A program made the translations under genes and the position numbers. From Patescibacteria group bacterium (GTDB lineage Bacteria; Patescibacteriota; Microgenomatia; UBA8517), in the NCBI GenBank assembly GCA_025057695.1, contig JANWVB010000020.1, forward strand, positions 1 through 16,390: a DNA stretch of 16,390 nt, given 5' to 3'. The notes under the pieces were generated by a model, which had not been told where the DNA came from, did no database searches, and saw only the letters and a program-made list of their open reading frames with translations. Positions 7,273-14,913 of this stretch are shown here, in pieces. Position 1 is the first letter of the stretch; every line of letters starts with the position of its first letter.

Positions 7273-7302
7273 ATTTTATTACATTGGAGGTAATATTGCC
7301 AA
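7273..7302 (-). promoter_or_regulatory. Promoter for the 60-residue gene and perhaps FKBP
   Basis: On the minus strand TTGGCA (7302-7297, five of six matches) and TAAAAT (7278-7273, five of six) are 18 bp apart. The -10 ends 7 nt before the ATG at 7265, predicting a leaderless or nearly leaderless transcript. It overlaps the candidate RSH promoter on the other strand, so the two would compete for polymerase. Confidence 0.5.
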
Positions 7303-7313
7303 TGAGTTAAAAT
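7284..7313 (+). promoter_or_regulatory. Candidate promoter for the RSH gene
   Basis: TTGGAG (7284-7289, three of six matches) and TAAAAT (7308-7313, five of six) are 18 bp apart. The -10 ends 9 nt before the RSH ATG at 7323, predicting a leader of only about 3 nt. This would explain why the ATG has no ribosome binding site, and it makes the upstream GGAGG (7286-7290) part of promoter DNA rather than of the mRNA. Confidence 0.4.
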
Positions 7314-7322
7314 TCTTTAAAA

Positions 7323-9137
7323 ATGTTTTTGGAGAGAGGTGCAGACACAAACGCAAAAGAGATTCCTGTTTCTTTAGTTGATTTAGCAAAGGCAGTAGTT
7401 AGGAGATGGTACTCAGGAGCTTTACGGGACGATGGAAAAACTCCTGCATATGATCATCAGAAAGAAACTGCAAGAAATATTGAAGAAGTTTTTAGAATTA
7501 ATAATGATCCCAATCTTGTTGCCGCCGCATGGTTGCACGATGTTATTGAGGATGGGAAAGCAAATGAAAAAACATTGATTCGGCTTTTTGGCGAAGAAGT
7601 TACAAAGTTAGTGATGGCTGTTTCTAAATTTAGATTGGGCAATAGTAGGGAAGATAGTTTGAGAATATACTTTGAGAAACTTCTTAAGGAAGGAAGTTTA
7701 GACATCAGGGTTTTAATTCTTAAAATGGCTGACCATTTTCATAATAGTCAAACTTTGGGTGCGATAAGAGATACTGAGAAAAGATTTAGAAAAGCGGAAG
7801 AATCATTGAGAGTTTATGGACTTGGTTTGGCGGAAGCGCTTGGGATGTGGGAGATAAGAAATAGAATTTGTGATAATGCTTTTAAAGTATTAAATCCTTC
7901 AGAGTTTTTACGAATCTATCATCTTATAGATAACGATCCTCGTTTAAATCAGTCCTTTGTTGGACAGATGGAAGGTTATTTTCAGAGCATCTTTGGTGAC
8001 GATTGTCGTGTAAAACTAATTCGTGGCGGTGTCTGGCACATACATGATAAAGCAAGAAGAAGAAGGCTTGGGGAAATTTCAGATATAGGTGATGTTGCGA
8101 GTTATCATTTAATTTTTTCTGATATTAAAGATGAAAAGGAAAGGATTGAATTTTTGCATCAAATGGTTGGCAGACTTGCCGCGTCAAAGCTTGGCGTATT
8201 TATAGATGAATCGCGTAATAATTTTTATTTTGGTCCAAACAAGTCTGATTCCGGCTATGAGGCCATGCAGACAACACTAATTATGGAACAAGGAGCTATT
8301 GAGATAGTTTTTGAAACCAAATCAGTCCATGAAAGAAATATGTGGGGCGCAGTTTATGATTTGAAAAATGGTTTGCCACAACGAGACATTGTAATGTTTC
8401 TTGACCCACAGAATAGAATTTGGTTTTTGCCACCCGGAAGCAAAGGGTTGGATTTTGTGTATAAGTATGATCCTCAAATGCTTGGTAAAAATTTTCAAAT
8501 ACGTGCGAACGATCGAATTGTTTCTTCGGATCAACCTTTGGAAAATGCGCAAGTTGTAGAAGTTTCAATTTTAGATGAGGAAAGAGTTGATCCTTACCCA
8601 AAAGAAATTCTAGATAAAGTTGGCTTTGGCACTAGGAAGTGCTTGATGGAAGTTAACCGTAGAATAGATGCTAAAAATAAACAGAAGCTTGGGCTTAATA
8701 AAGTGCGAAATTTTCTTATTGAGAATAGAATTGGGGTAATTGATTTAACTGACTTGCCAGAGCATTTGTTAAATAGAATTTTGGCTCATTTTGGCATCTC
8801 AACTATTTTTGATTTATACCATGATATAGGTTCGGGAGCGAAAAAGTTGGAAGAACTTGCCTCTAGTTTGAAAGATCTTGGTGTTACTAAAGAAAGACTA
8901 GGATATTCTTCTATCGAAGTGTTTGGAAGAAACAAACAGGGTATATTATTTGCATTATCAGGTGTTATATCCGAATTTGGTGGTGATATTATTAAAATCA
9001 AATCAAATGTATTTTCTGATGACAGCTTTGTCCTGCTTGTAGTAGTTAGAGGTGTGGATTTATATCAAGAAGATAAGTTGTTTGAAAAAATTAGGTTATT
9101 ACCTATTCTTGAAGATTCTCAAGTTGTTCTTATTTAG
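7323..9137 (+). CDS. RelA/SpoT homologue: HD hydrolase intact, synthetase decayed
   Basis: Long-form RSH protein controlling the alarmone (p)ppGpp. The 604 residues contain an HD hydrolase domain (about 25-195) with His45, HDVIED (72-77) and Asp137 in KMADHFHN, all the metal and catalytic positions expected. A synthetase-like region follows (about 225-350), then TGS (about 355-417), a helical middle part (about 425-520) and ACT (about 528-604). In the synthetase region an Asp (257) and a Glu (327) align with the usual acidic pair, but RFKDYI is absent, GYQSLH has become GYEAMQ (311-316) and EVQIRT has become EIVFET (327-332). Hydrolysis without synthesis is therefore the likely activity. The ATG at 7323 has no Shine-Dalgarno, and an in-frame TAA at 7308 prevents a longer start. 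It is divergent from the 60-residue frame across 57 bp. Confidence 0.9.
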   Translation: MFLERGADTNAKEIPVSLVDLAKAVVRRWYSGALRDDGKTPAYDHQKETARNIEEVFRINNDPNLVAAAWLHDVIEDGKANEKTLIRLFGEEVTKLVMAVSKFRLGNSREDSLRIYFEKLLKEGSLDIRVLILKMADHFHNSQTLGAIRDTEKRFRKAEESLRVYGLGLAEALGMWEIRNRICDNAFKVLNPSEFLRIYHLIDNDPRLNQSFVGQMEGYFQSIFGDDCRVKLIRGGVWHIHDKARRRRLGEISDIGDVASYHLIFSDIKDEKERIEFLHQMVGRLAASKLGVFIDESRNNFYFGPNKSDSGYEAMQTTLIMEQGAIEIVFETKSVHERNMWGAVYDLKNGLPQRDIVMFLDPQNRIWFLPPGSKGLDFVYKYDPQMLGKNFQIRANDRIVSSDQPLENAQVVEVSILDEERVDPYPKEILDKVGFGTRKCLMEVNRRIDAKNKQKLGLNKVRNFLIENRIGVIDLTDLPEHLLNRILAHFGISTIFDLYHDIGSGAKKLEELASSLKDLGVTKERLGYSSIEVFGRNKQGILFALSGVISEFGGDIIKIKSNVFSDDSFVLLVVVRGVDLYQEDKLFEKIRLLPILEDSQVVLI

Positions 9138-9188
9138 GTATTTGATTGGTATACCCTCTGATTAATAAAGTATATGCAAATCCTATAG

Positions 9189-9217
9189 TTGAAAAGATGT
9201 GAATGATACCCTATAAT
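9189..9217 (+). promoter_or_regulatory. Strong sigma-70-type promoter for the GT2/GH18 operon
   Basis: TTGAAA (9189-9194, five of six) and a perfect TATAAT (9212-9217) are separated by exactly 17 bp. Transcription would start near 9224, giving a leader of about 70 nt before the GT2 ATG at 9295. That leader is A/T-rich, holds no Shine-Dalgarno and shows no clear hairpin or riboswitch. A second -10-like TAGTAT at 9275-9280 could yield a shorter transcript. The 7-mer ATACCCT occurs at 9151-9157 and again at 9206-9212, overlapping the -10 by one base. Confidence 0.65.
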
Positions 9218-9294
9218 TATACCTGCGAAAATTTTTTACCTCAAATTTTTTGATTTAGTTATTAATTTAATCAATAGTATTAATTTTTTCCAAA

Positions 9295-11517
9295 ATGATT
9301 ACAACCAAGCGCAAACGTCAATGGGGTACTGAAAAGTCTACTATACCTCTTAGCATTCTTCATGAGGTTCCATCGCTTAGAAAAATTGCTTTAAGCAAAC
9401 TTGCAATTGTTTTAACTGTAATTCTTTGGTTTTTTTATATTTTGTCTGTGATAGTAAGACAACTTATGGATGGTCCCAAAAATTACAGTTTCACTATGGA
9501 GGCTATTGGATATTCTTTCGTGGTTTCGATGCTTATTTTTTCTTCTTTGATGTATCTTGTGGCAAGATATGGGGCTTTGAAGCGTTTTAGCGCTCACAAA
9601 AGAGTTTCAAGACTTGTACTAGATAAATATTTTTCAAAATACAAACCTTCAATTACTGTTTTAGTTCCTTCTTATAATGAAGAATATTCGGTTATTAGAA
9701 AAACTTTAGTTTCGGCTTTCTTGCAGGAATATCCAAACATTAGAGTAGTTTTACTGCTTGATGACAAACCTAATCCAACCTCACAGGAAGAAATAGAGAG
9801 GCTTAATCGGACAAGGAATATAAAAAACGATATTAAAGATTTGTTTTCCGTGCCTTTTAAAAAGTTGCGCGAATCAAAATCCGAATTCTTAAAAAATTAT
9901 AAAGAATCCAAGATTGCTAGTTTTTCTGAATTAAATAAGTTGTCTAATTGTTATTTGTGGGCGGCGAGTTGGTTAAAAGATTTTGCTAGGAAAGAAGTTA
10001 TAGAAGATCATGTTGATGATTTTTTTGTAAATCAAGTCATTTTGGAATTGGCAAAAGATTTTTTGGAAGTAAAAAAAGCTTTGGAAAATGCTATCTCTGA
10101 GAAGTCAAAAATTGATAAGCGAATAGTTTTAAGTCTTTACAATAGGCTTGTTTGGACTTTTAAATCTGAAATAGATGTGTTTGAACGCAAAAAGTACGCT
10201 TCATTATCCCACGAGCCGAATAAGGCAATGAATTTAAACAGTTATATAGGACTTATGGGCAAAGCTTACAAAGAAGTGGTCACAGACAGAGGGCTTGAGC
10301 TTATACCAACGAAAAATGTAGGCAAAAGCACTATTGTAATACCGGATAGTGATTTTATTTTGAGTTTGGATGCGGACTCTATACTTCTAAGGGAATATTG
10401 CTTAAGGCTTGTTTACTACATGCAGAGACCAGAAAATCAAAGGGTTGCTGTTGCTCAAACTCCGTATTCTTCGTTCCGTGGCGCTTATACAAGAATAGAG
10501 TATCTTGCTGGAGCTACAACAGATATCCAGCATATTCTTCATCAAGGTAAAAGTTATTACAATGCTACCTTTTGGGTGGGAGCGAATGCGATTATCAGGA
10601 AAAAAGCCATCGAAGATATTGTTGAAATAGAAAATATAAATGGGGTGGAAGTCAAAAGATATATTCAAGATAGGACAGTCATAGAGGACACTGAATCCAG
10701 CATTGATTTGGGGATGCATGGGTGGACATTAATGAATTATCCGGAAAGGTTAAGCTATAGTGCAACACCTCCTGATTTCGGATCGCTAATTGTTCAAAGA
10801 AGAAGATGGGCAAATGGCGGACTAATTATACTTGCAAAGTTGTTAAAGCAAATGCGCATTAGGAAAATAAAGAATGATCCAATTACTTGGACAGAATTTT
10901 TACTTAGGGTAAATTATATGGCTTCTATTGCTTGGGCAACATTTGGGCTTATGTTTTTGCTTGTTTATCCTTACGATGGAAGGCTTCTAAGTCCTTTGGT
11001 TTTGCTTGCGGCCATGCCTTATTTCATCTCAATGGCTAGCGATTTAAAGTATTGTGGTTATAGGTACAGCGATATTTTTAGGATATATGGATTTAATTTA
11101 ATTATGCTTCCTGTGAATTTAGCTGGAGTTTTGAAGTCCATAGAACAAACAATAACCGGCAAGAAAATCCCTTTTGCAAGGACGCCAAAGGTAAAAAATC
11201 GCACAAGAGCGGGAATAATCTACTTGGTAGTACCTATATTGATTGTTGCTTTTTCAATTTTTACAGCTTGGCGGAACATTTTATTAGAAAATTGGGGAAA
11301 TGCTATTTTTGCCACCTTTAACGCTTTTACCGCTTCTTGGGCAATAGTTTCTTATATTGGCATTCGCAACTTAGTGTCAGACATTTGGTTTGGAATTATG
11401 GATTGGTTATATATCGATGTTGTTGATAAAAAAGCTAAAGCGCAAGAGCTGTCTATAAGCAATAACATGATAGAGAAAGATTGGAGAAAGATTTTATTTC
11501 ATGGCACGCCAATTTAA
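9295..11517 (+). CDS. Processive GT2 membrane glycan synthase
   Basis: Inverting glycosyltransferase of the cellulose/chitin/hyaluronan synthase type, which polymerises a beta-linked sugar chain at the inner face and extrudes it through the membrane. Of 740 residues, two spans (about 32-55 and 68-90) precede the catalytic domain. TVLVPSYNEE (121-130), Asp156-Asp157, the DAD metal motif (359-361), the IEDTE catalytic-base motif (463-467) and QRRRW (501-505) are all present. At least four spans follow (about 540-558, 563-580, 640-658, 670-690), with a probable interfacial segment near 595-612. Asp157 and DAD lie about 200 residues apart, far more than in BcsA-type enzymes, because of a charged helical insertion (about 165-340). 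GH18-CBM lies 11 bp downstream. A beta-1,4-GlcNAc-type product is inferred from that partner only. Confidence 0.9.
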   Translation: MITTKRKRQWGTEKSTIPLSILHEVPSLRKIALSKLAIVLTVILWFFYILSVIVRQLMDGPKNYSFTMEAIGYSFVVSMLIFSSLMYLVARYGALKRFSAHKRVSRLVLDKYFSKYKPSITVLVPSYNEEYSVIRKTLVSAFLQEYPNIRVVLLLDDKPNPTSQEEIERLNRTRNIKNDIKDLFSVPFKKLRESKSEFLKNYKESKIASFSELNKLSNCYLWAASWLKDFARKEVIEDHVDDFFVNQVILELAKDFLEVKKALENAISEKSKIDKRIVLSLYNRLVWTFKSEIDVFERKKYASLSHEPNKAMNLNSYIGLMGKAYKEVVTDRGLELIPTKNVGKSTIVIPDSDFILSLDADSILLREYCLRLVYYMQRPENQRVAVAQTPYSSFRGAYTRIEYLAGATTDIQHILHQGKSYYNATFWVGANAIIRKKAIEDIVEIENINGVEVKRYIQDRTVIEDTESSIDLGMHGWTLMNYPERLSYSATPPDFGSLIVQRRRWANGGLIILAKLLKQMRIRKIKNDPITWTEFLLRVNYMASIAWATFGLMFLLVYPYDGRLLSPLVLLAAMPYFISMASDLKYCGYRYSDIFRIYGFNLIMLPVNLAGVLKSIEQTITGKKIPFARTPKVKNRTRAGIIYLVVPILIVAFSIFTAWRNILLENWGNAIFATFNAFTASWAIVSYIGIRNLVSDIWFGIMDWLYIDVVDKKAKAQELSISNNMIEKDWRKILFHGTPI

Positions 11518-11528
11518 TTAAAGAAATT

Positions 11529-13082
11529 ATGAGCAATAATAATACTAAAAAAAAGCTATCAATTCGAAGGTTGTTTATCCTTTTTGCATTAGTAATTTTA
11601 TCTTGTTATGCGGTTTATATGTATATAAAGGCAAATGAAGGCATTAACAAATATTATGATTTGAAGCCATGGTATGGAGCATATGTTGATGTAACCGCCA
11701 AGCCTTTGTATGGTTTTGAAAAAGTGGATGCGGCAAGTAATCACAAAAATGTTATCTTATCCTTTATTGTTGCTTCCAAAAATGATCCTTGCGAGCCAAC
11801 TTGGGGAACTTATTACACTTTAGATGATGCCAATAATGAGTTAGACTTGGACCGAAGAATTGCAAGATTTAGGCAATTAGGCGGAGAGATATCTGTGTCA
11901 TTTGGCGGACTGCTTAATGAAGAACTGGCTCTTGTTTGCAAAGATGAAGAAAAACTTTTATCAGCTTACAAAAAAGTGATTTCTAGATATCAAGTTAATA
12001 CATTGGATTTTGATTTAGAAGGAAACGCGCTTTTGGATCAAGAATCTTTGGAAAGACGGGCAAGAGTGGTAAGCAAGTTGCAAAGACAAGAAGATAATAA
12101 AATGCTTGCTGTTTGGCTTACATTGCCGGTAGCTACTTTTGGTTTAACAGAAGAAGGCGCTTTTGCTTTAGAGATAATGCTAAAAAACAATGTTGATGTG
12201 ACTGGGGTAAATATCATGACTATGAATTTTGGCAATTCGAAGTCAGAGAATGAATCAATGTTTTCTGCGGCAAAAAGATCTGTTATCGAAGCTCATAGAC
12301 AATTAGGAGTTATTTATAACAAGTTTGGAATTACTTTAGGGAGTAATACTTTATGGAAAAAAATTGGTTTGACAGTAATGATTGGTCAAAATGATATCCC
12401 AAAAGAGATATTCACACTTGATGACGCAAAATCAATAAACCATTTTGCCAAGGAAAAAGGTGTTTCAAGAGTTTCTATTTGGTCTGCCAATAGAGATTCT
12501 GCTTGTGGCGATAATTATGTAAATTTGCGTATTGTTTCTGACTCATGTAGCGGCATTAAGCAGGAAAAACATGAATTTTCCAAAATATTAAGCGATGGTT
12601 TTGCAAACAAACTTGAAAGCAATTTAGCCCAAGTCACTTTAAGCGAGACGGTCGAAGATATAATAGACAATCCTAATGAAAGCCCTTATCCTATCTGGAA
12701 TGAAAAAGCTGTTTATTTGGAAGGCTCAAAAGTTGTTTGGCGAAAAAATGTTTATAAAGCAAAGTGGTGGACAAAAGGCGATTTACCTGATAATCCAGTC
12801 TTGCATTCGTGGCAAACGCCTTGGGAATTGTTAGGTCCTGTATTGCCAGGAGAAAAGCCAGTTTCATTGCCTAAACTGCCTGAAAATTACTATCCTGATT
12901 GGGATGGTAAAAAAATTTATAATAAATTGGATAGAGTTATGTATGAAGGCGAAGCTTATCAGGCTAAATGGTGGACACAAGGGGATAGTCCGGAAGCATC
13001 CAAATTTGATCCTGACAGTTCGCCTTGGAGAGCTTTAAGTGTTTCAGAGATAGAGGAGATCTTGCAAAGTCTGAAAAATTAG
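11529..13082 (+). CDS. Membrane-anchored GH18 chitinase-like enzyme with two CBM5/12
   Basis: Glycoside hydrolase family 18, cutting beta-1,4 bonds next to GlcNAc by substrate-assisted catalysis. From ATG 11529 it has 517 residues: basic N-terminus, signal anchor (about 15-34), then a GH18 barrel (about 48-355) with SVSFGG (122-127), catalytic motif LDFDLEG (159-165; Glu164 the proton donor, Asp162 its partner), MTMNFG (230-235) and a closing SIWSANRD (316-323). Two carbohydrate-binding modules follow (about 387-436 and 455-503), each with the aromatic AKWWT.GD core of CBM5/12 chitin-binding modules. The catalytic part therefore faces outside, tethered to the cell. The frame extends to a TTG at 11481 inside GT2, but that start gives a needless tail before the anchor. 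Being 11 bp behind GT2, it is almost surely co-transcribed. It may trim or release the GT2 product, or digest external chitin. Confidence 0.9.
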   Translation: MSNNNTKKKLSIRRLFILFALVILSCYAVYMYIKANEGINKYYDLKPWYGAYVDVTAKPLYGFEKVDAASNHKNVILSFIVASKNDPCEPTWGTYYTLDDANNELDLDRRIARFRQLGGEISVSFGGLLNEELALVCKDEEKLLSAYKKVISRYQVNTLDFDLEGNALLDQESLERRARVVSKLQRQEDNKMLAVWLTLPVATFGLTEEGAFALEIMLKNNVDVTGVNIMTMNFGNSKSENESMFSAAKRSVIEAHRQLGVIYNKFGITLGSNTLWKKIGLTVMIGQNDIPKEIFTLDDAKSINHFAKEKGVSRVSIWSANRDSACGDNYVNLRIVSDSCSGIKQEKHEFSKILSDGFANKLESNLAQVTLSETVEDIIDNPNESPYPIWNEKAVYLEGSKVVWRKNVYKAKWWTKGDLPDNPVLHSWQTPWELLGPVLPGEKPVSLPKLPENYYPDWDGKKIYNKLDRVMYEGEAYQAKWWTQGDSPEASKFDPDSSPWRALSVSEIEEILQSLKN

Positions 13083-13106
13083 TTATTTATCTTTGATCTG
13101 AAAATG

Positions 13107-13112
13107 TAAAAT
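13107..13112 (+). promoter_or_regulatory. -10 box (TAAAAT) for a leaderless start at 13119
   Basis: TAAAAT ends exactly 6 nt before the ATG at 13119. No convincing -35 is seen at 16-18 bp. There is no Shine-Dalgarno. The histidine phosphatase may thus be transcribed separately from the GT2/GH18 pair that ends 36 bp upstream. Confidence 0.42.
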
Positions 13113-13118
13113 ATCTAA

Positions 13119-13757
13119 ATGAGAGTATATTTGATTAGGCACGGACAAAGCCAAGCACGTGTTACTGGCAATAGGCAAGGTCCCAAAACTCCACTAAGCG
13201 AAGAAGGAGTATTGCAATCAAGAAAAGTTGCTGAAGTTCTGACAAAATTTGAATTATCGTTGATATTGTCAAGTCCTTGGGAAAGAGCCTTGCAAACTGC
13301 AAAAATAATTTCGGATGTTATCAGACTTCCAGTAGAAGTAGTTAATTATATACACGAAAGAAAACTTCATCCGAATTTGTATTATGCAAGTCTGGATAGT
13401 GATATAAATAGATCATATGTAGAAAAACTTCATGCCAATTACACAGATTTTAATTGGAAATTTAAAGGCAAAGGCGAGTCGGTTGCTCAAGTCTACAAAA
13501 GAGCGATGCGATTTAAAAAGCATATATTAAAAAACTACAGAAGCGAAAATATTTTGGTTGTTACACATGGAGTATTTTTGTTTTGTTTTATTATGGTTGC
13601 GATTTTGGATAATAAGTTTGATGAGAAGATGCTGATGAAACTTTTGACGCAGTTTGTATATACCAATACTGGAATCTCGCTTCTGGAATATGAAAAAGAG
13701 ACAAACAAATGGAGACTTAAGTACTTCAATGATATAAATCACCTGAGAGGTGGATAA
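13119..13757 (+). CDS. Histidine phosphatase family protein (branch 1)
   Basis: Phosphoglycerate mutase-like phosphatase with a phospho-histidine intermediate; cytoplasmic, 212 residues. LIRHGQS (5-11) holds the nucleophile His8 with Arg7. SSPWERALQTA (51-61) supplies Arg56, Glu80 in HERKLHP is the likely acid, and VVTHG (147-151) gives the second catalytic His150. The length fits phosphatases of the CobC/PhoE/GpmB group rather than the 230-250-residue dPGM glycolytic mutases. Members act on many phosphoesters, so the substrate is unknown. It follows the GH18 gene by 36 bp but seems to have its own -10 box, and it converges on pyrD with 22 bp between stops. Confidence 0.9.
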   Translation: MRVYLIRHGQSQARVTGNRQGPKTPLSEEGVLQSRKVAEVLTKFELSLILSSPWERALQTAKIISDVIRLPVEVVNYIHERKLHPNLYYASLDSDINRSYVEKLHANYTDFNWKFKGKGESVAQVYKRAMRFKKHILKNYRSENILVVTHGVFLFCFIMVAILDNKFDEKMLMKLLTQFVYTNTGISLLEYEKETNKWRLKYFNDINHLRGG

Positions 13758-13758
13758 A

Positions 13759-13781
13759 AATTTTCAAATTCAAAGAAAATT
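13759..13781. terminator. Short inverted repeat between convergent stops
   Basis: aattttc (13759-13765) and gaaaatt (13775-13781) form a 7-bp stem with a 9-nt loop in the 22-bp gap between the histidine phosphatase and pyrD stops, running 2 bp into the pyrD end. It could be a weak bidirectional terminator. The stem has a single G-C pair and no strong T-run, so this is only a possibility. Confidence 0.22.
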
Positions 13782-14907
13782 AATCAGTAAAAATACCAAC
13801 AGCTTCAGATATGTTTTTTAAACCGTGATTTTTTATTATTTTTTCTAGCTCCATATTTATTTGAGATATCAAACCCGGTCCTTTATAAATCATTCCTGTA
13901 ATAAGTTGTGTCAGATTTGCGCCCAAAGCTATTTTTATAAATGCGTCTTCAGGAGAAAAGATTCCGCCACAACCGACAATCACAAATCTTTTTTTGTAAT
14001 TTTTTCTTGCGAGTTGTATGAGTTGATTTGATCTATGAAAGCAAGGTTTGCCGCTAAAGTTTCCCTTTGGGAATTTTTCAACCTCGTTTTTTATGAGCCC
14101 TTTGTGATTTCTGTCTCTCAAAAGATTTCCAAATATAACTCCTTGTATAGAGCTAGAAGATATCGCTTCAAGCAATAAAAGCGTTTCGTAATTTGATTTG
14201 TCTATTGGCATTTTGACAAATATTGGTTTTTTGATCTTTAGAGATTCAATGGCGGATAGCAAATTTCTCAACTTCTTTGGCGAATAAAAATCTACATTCC
14301 CAAACAAATTAGGGCAACTTATATTAAGTTCATAATATTTGTTGGCAATTTTTGCGTTTTCAAATTTTTCAAAAGCTTGGGCAATGTCTTTTATAGCTTC
14401 ATTCTGAGTTGATATTTGTTTGCTGTTTGTTTTGCCAATGCTAATCCCAAGAGGTATCGGGAATTGCAAGCCTTGGAGTTTGCGTGCAACATAATCAGCG
14501 CCATCGTTTTTAAACCCTTTATAAACCATCAAAGAATTTGATTCTGGCAGTCTTCCCAATCTGGGTTTAGGATTGCCTTCATAGGCCATATTTGTAATTG
14601 TCCCAACACTTTGAAACCCAAATCCAAAACTTGCAAGTATTTGGGTTAATCTTGCTTCGTAATCAAATCCGGCGGCTAAACCTAAAGGATTTTTGAAATC
14701 TATTCCACATATGTTTTGCTTTAAGTAGTCTGATTCAAATGCGAAGATTTTCGATATTGCGTCTTTTACAAAAGAGCTTTTACCAAAAAGTTCGCCCGTA
14801 CGAGTCGCAATTTGATGTACGATTTCTGCATCAAATCTAAAGAGTATTGGTTTGGTGATGTATTTATAATTATACAATGAGGCGGATACTAGAAAAGGAA
14901 TTGCCAT
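13780..14907 (-). CDS. pyrD: Class 2-like dihydroorotate dehydrogenase, divergent active site
   Basis: FMN enzyme of the family that oxidises dihydroorotate to orotate in pyrimidine synthesis, class 2 members passing electrons to quinone. Its 375 residues begin with the amphipathic membrane-contact region (about 10-45) of class 2. The barrel shows NPLGLAAGFD (73-82), SVGTIT (100-105), GNPKPRLGRL (111-120), NISCPN (195-200), VIVGCGGI (309-316), and LITGMIYKGPGL (335-346), matching the FMN phosphate site. Oddities: Tyr83 where E. coli Lys66 contacts orotate, VYKGF for NRMGF (128-132), GNLL for TNTT (260-263), and Cys198 where class 2 normally uses a Ser base. Cys is the base in class 1. I recall related forms with SCPN and a VYYG-like loop in CPR genomes. 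Family membership is secure; activity on dihydroorotate is not. Confidence 0.88.
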   Translation of the reverse strand: MAIPFLVSASLYNYKYITKPILFRFDAEIVHQIATRTGELFGKSSFVKDAISKIFAFESDYLKQNICGIDFKNPLGLAAGFDYEARLTQILASFGFGFQSVGTITNMAYEGNPKPRLGRLPESNSLMVYKGFKNDGADYVARKLQGLQFPIPLGISIGKTNSKQISTQNEAIKDIAQAFEKFENAKIANKYYELNISCPNLFGNVDFYSPKKLRNLLSAIESLKIKKPIFVKMPIDKSNYETLLLLEAISSSSIQGVIFGNLLRDRNHKGLIKNEVEKFPKGNFSGKPCFHRSNQLIQLARKNYKKRFVIVGCGGIFSPEDAFIKIALGANLTQLITGMIYKGPGLISQINMELEKIIKNHGLKNISEAVGIFTD

Positions 14908-14913
14908 GTTTTT

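Noticed and set aside
7302..7325. The in-frame ATG-AGT-TAA before the RSH start as evidence of a broken N-terminus
   Set aside because: The HD domain is complete from residue 25 on and nothing upstream in any frame resembles a lost RSH N-terminus, so there is no sign of truncation or frameshift.
9224..9294. Riboswitch or attenuator in the GT2 leader
   Set aside because: The leader of about 70 nt is almost all A and T, with no stable stem, conserved core or peptide frame that I can see.
11481..11528. TTG start extending the GH18 gene by 16 residues into GT2
   Set aside because: It places a non-hydrophobic extension before an ordinary positively charged signal anchor; the ATG at 11529 gives a normal start and an 11-bp spacer.
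12761..12997. DNA repeat between the two tggtggaca-containing stretches
   Set aside because: These are the conserved WWT cores of the two CBM5/12 modules; the similarity is explained by protein-level duplication rather than a separate repeat element.
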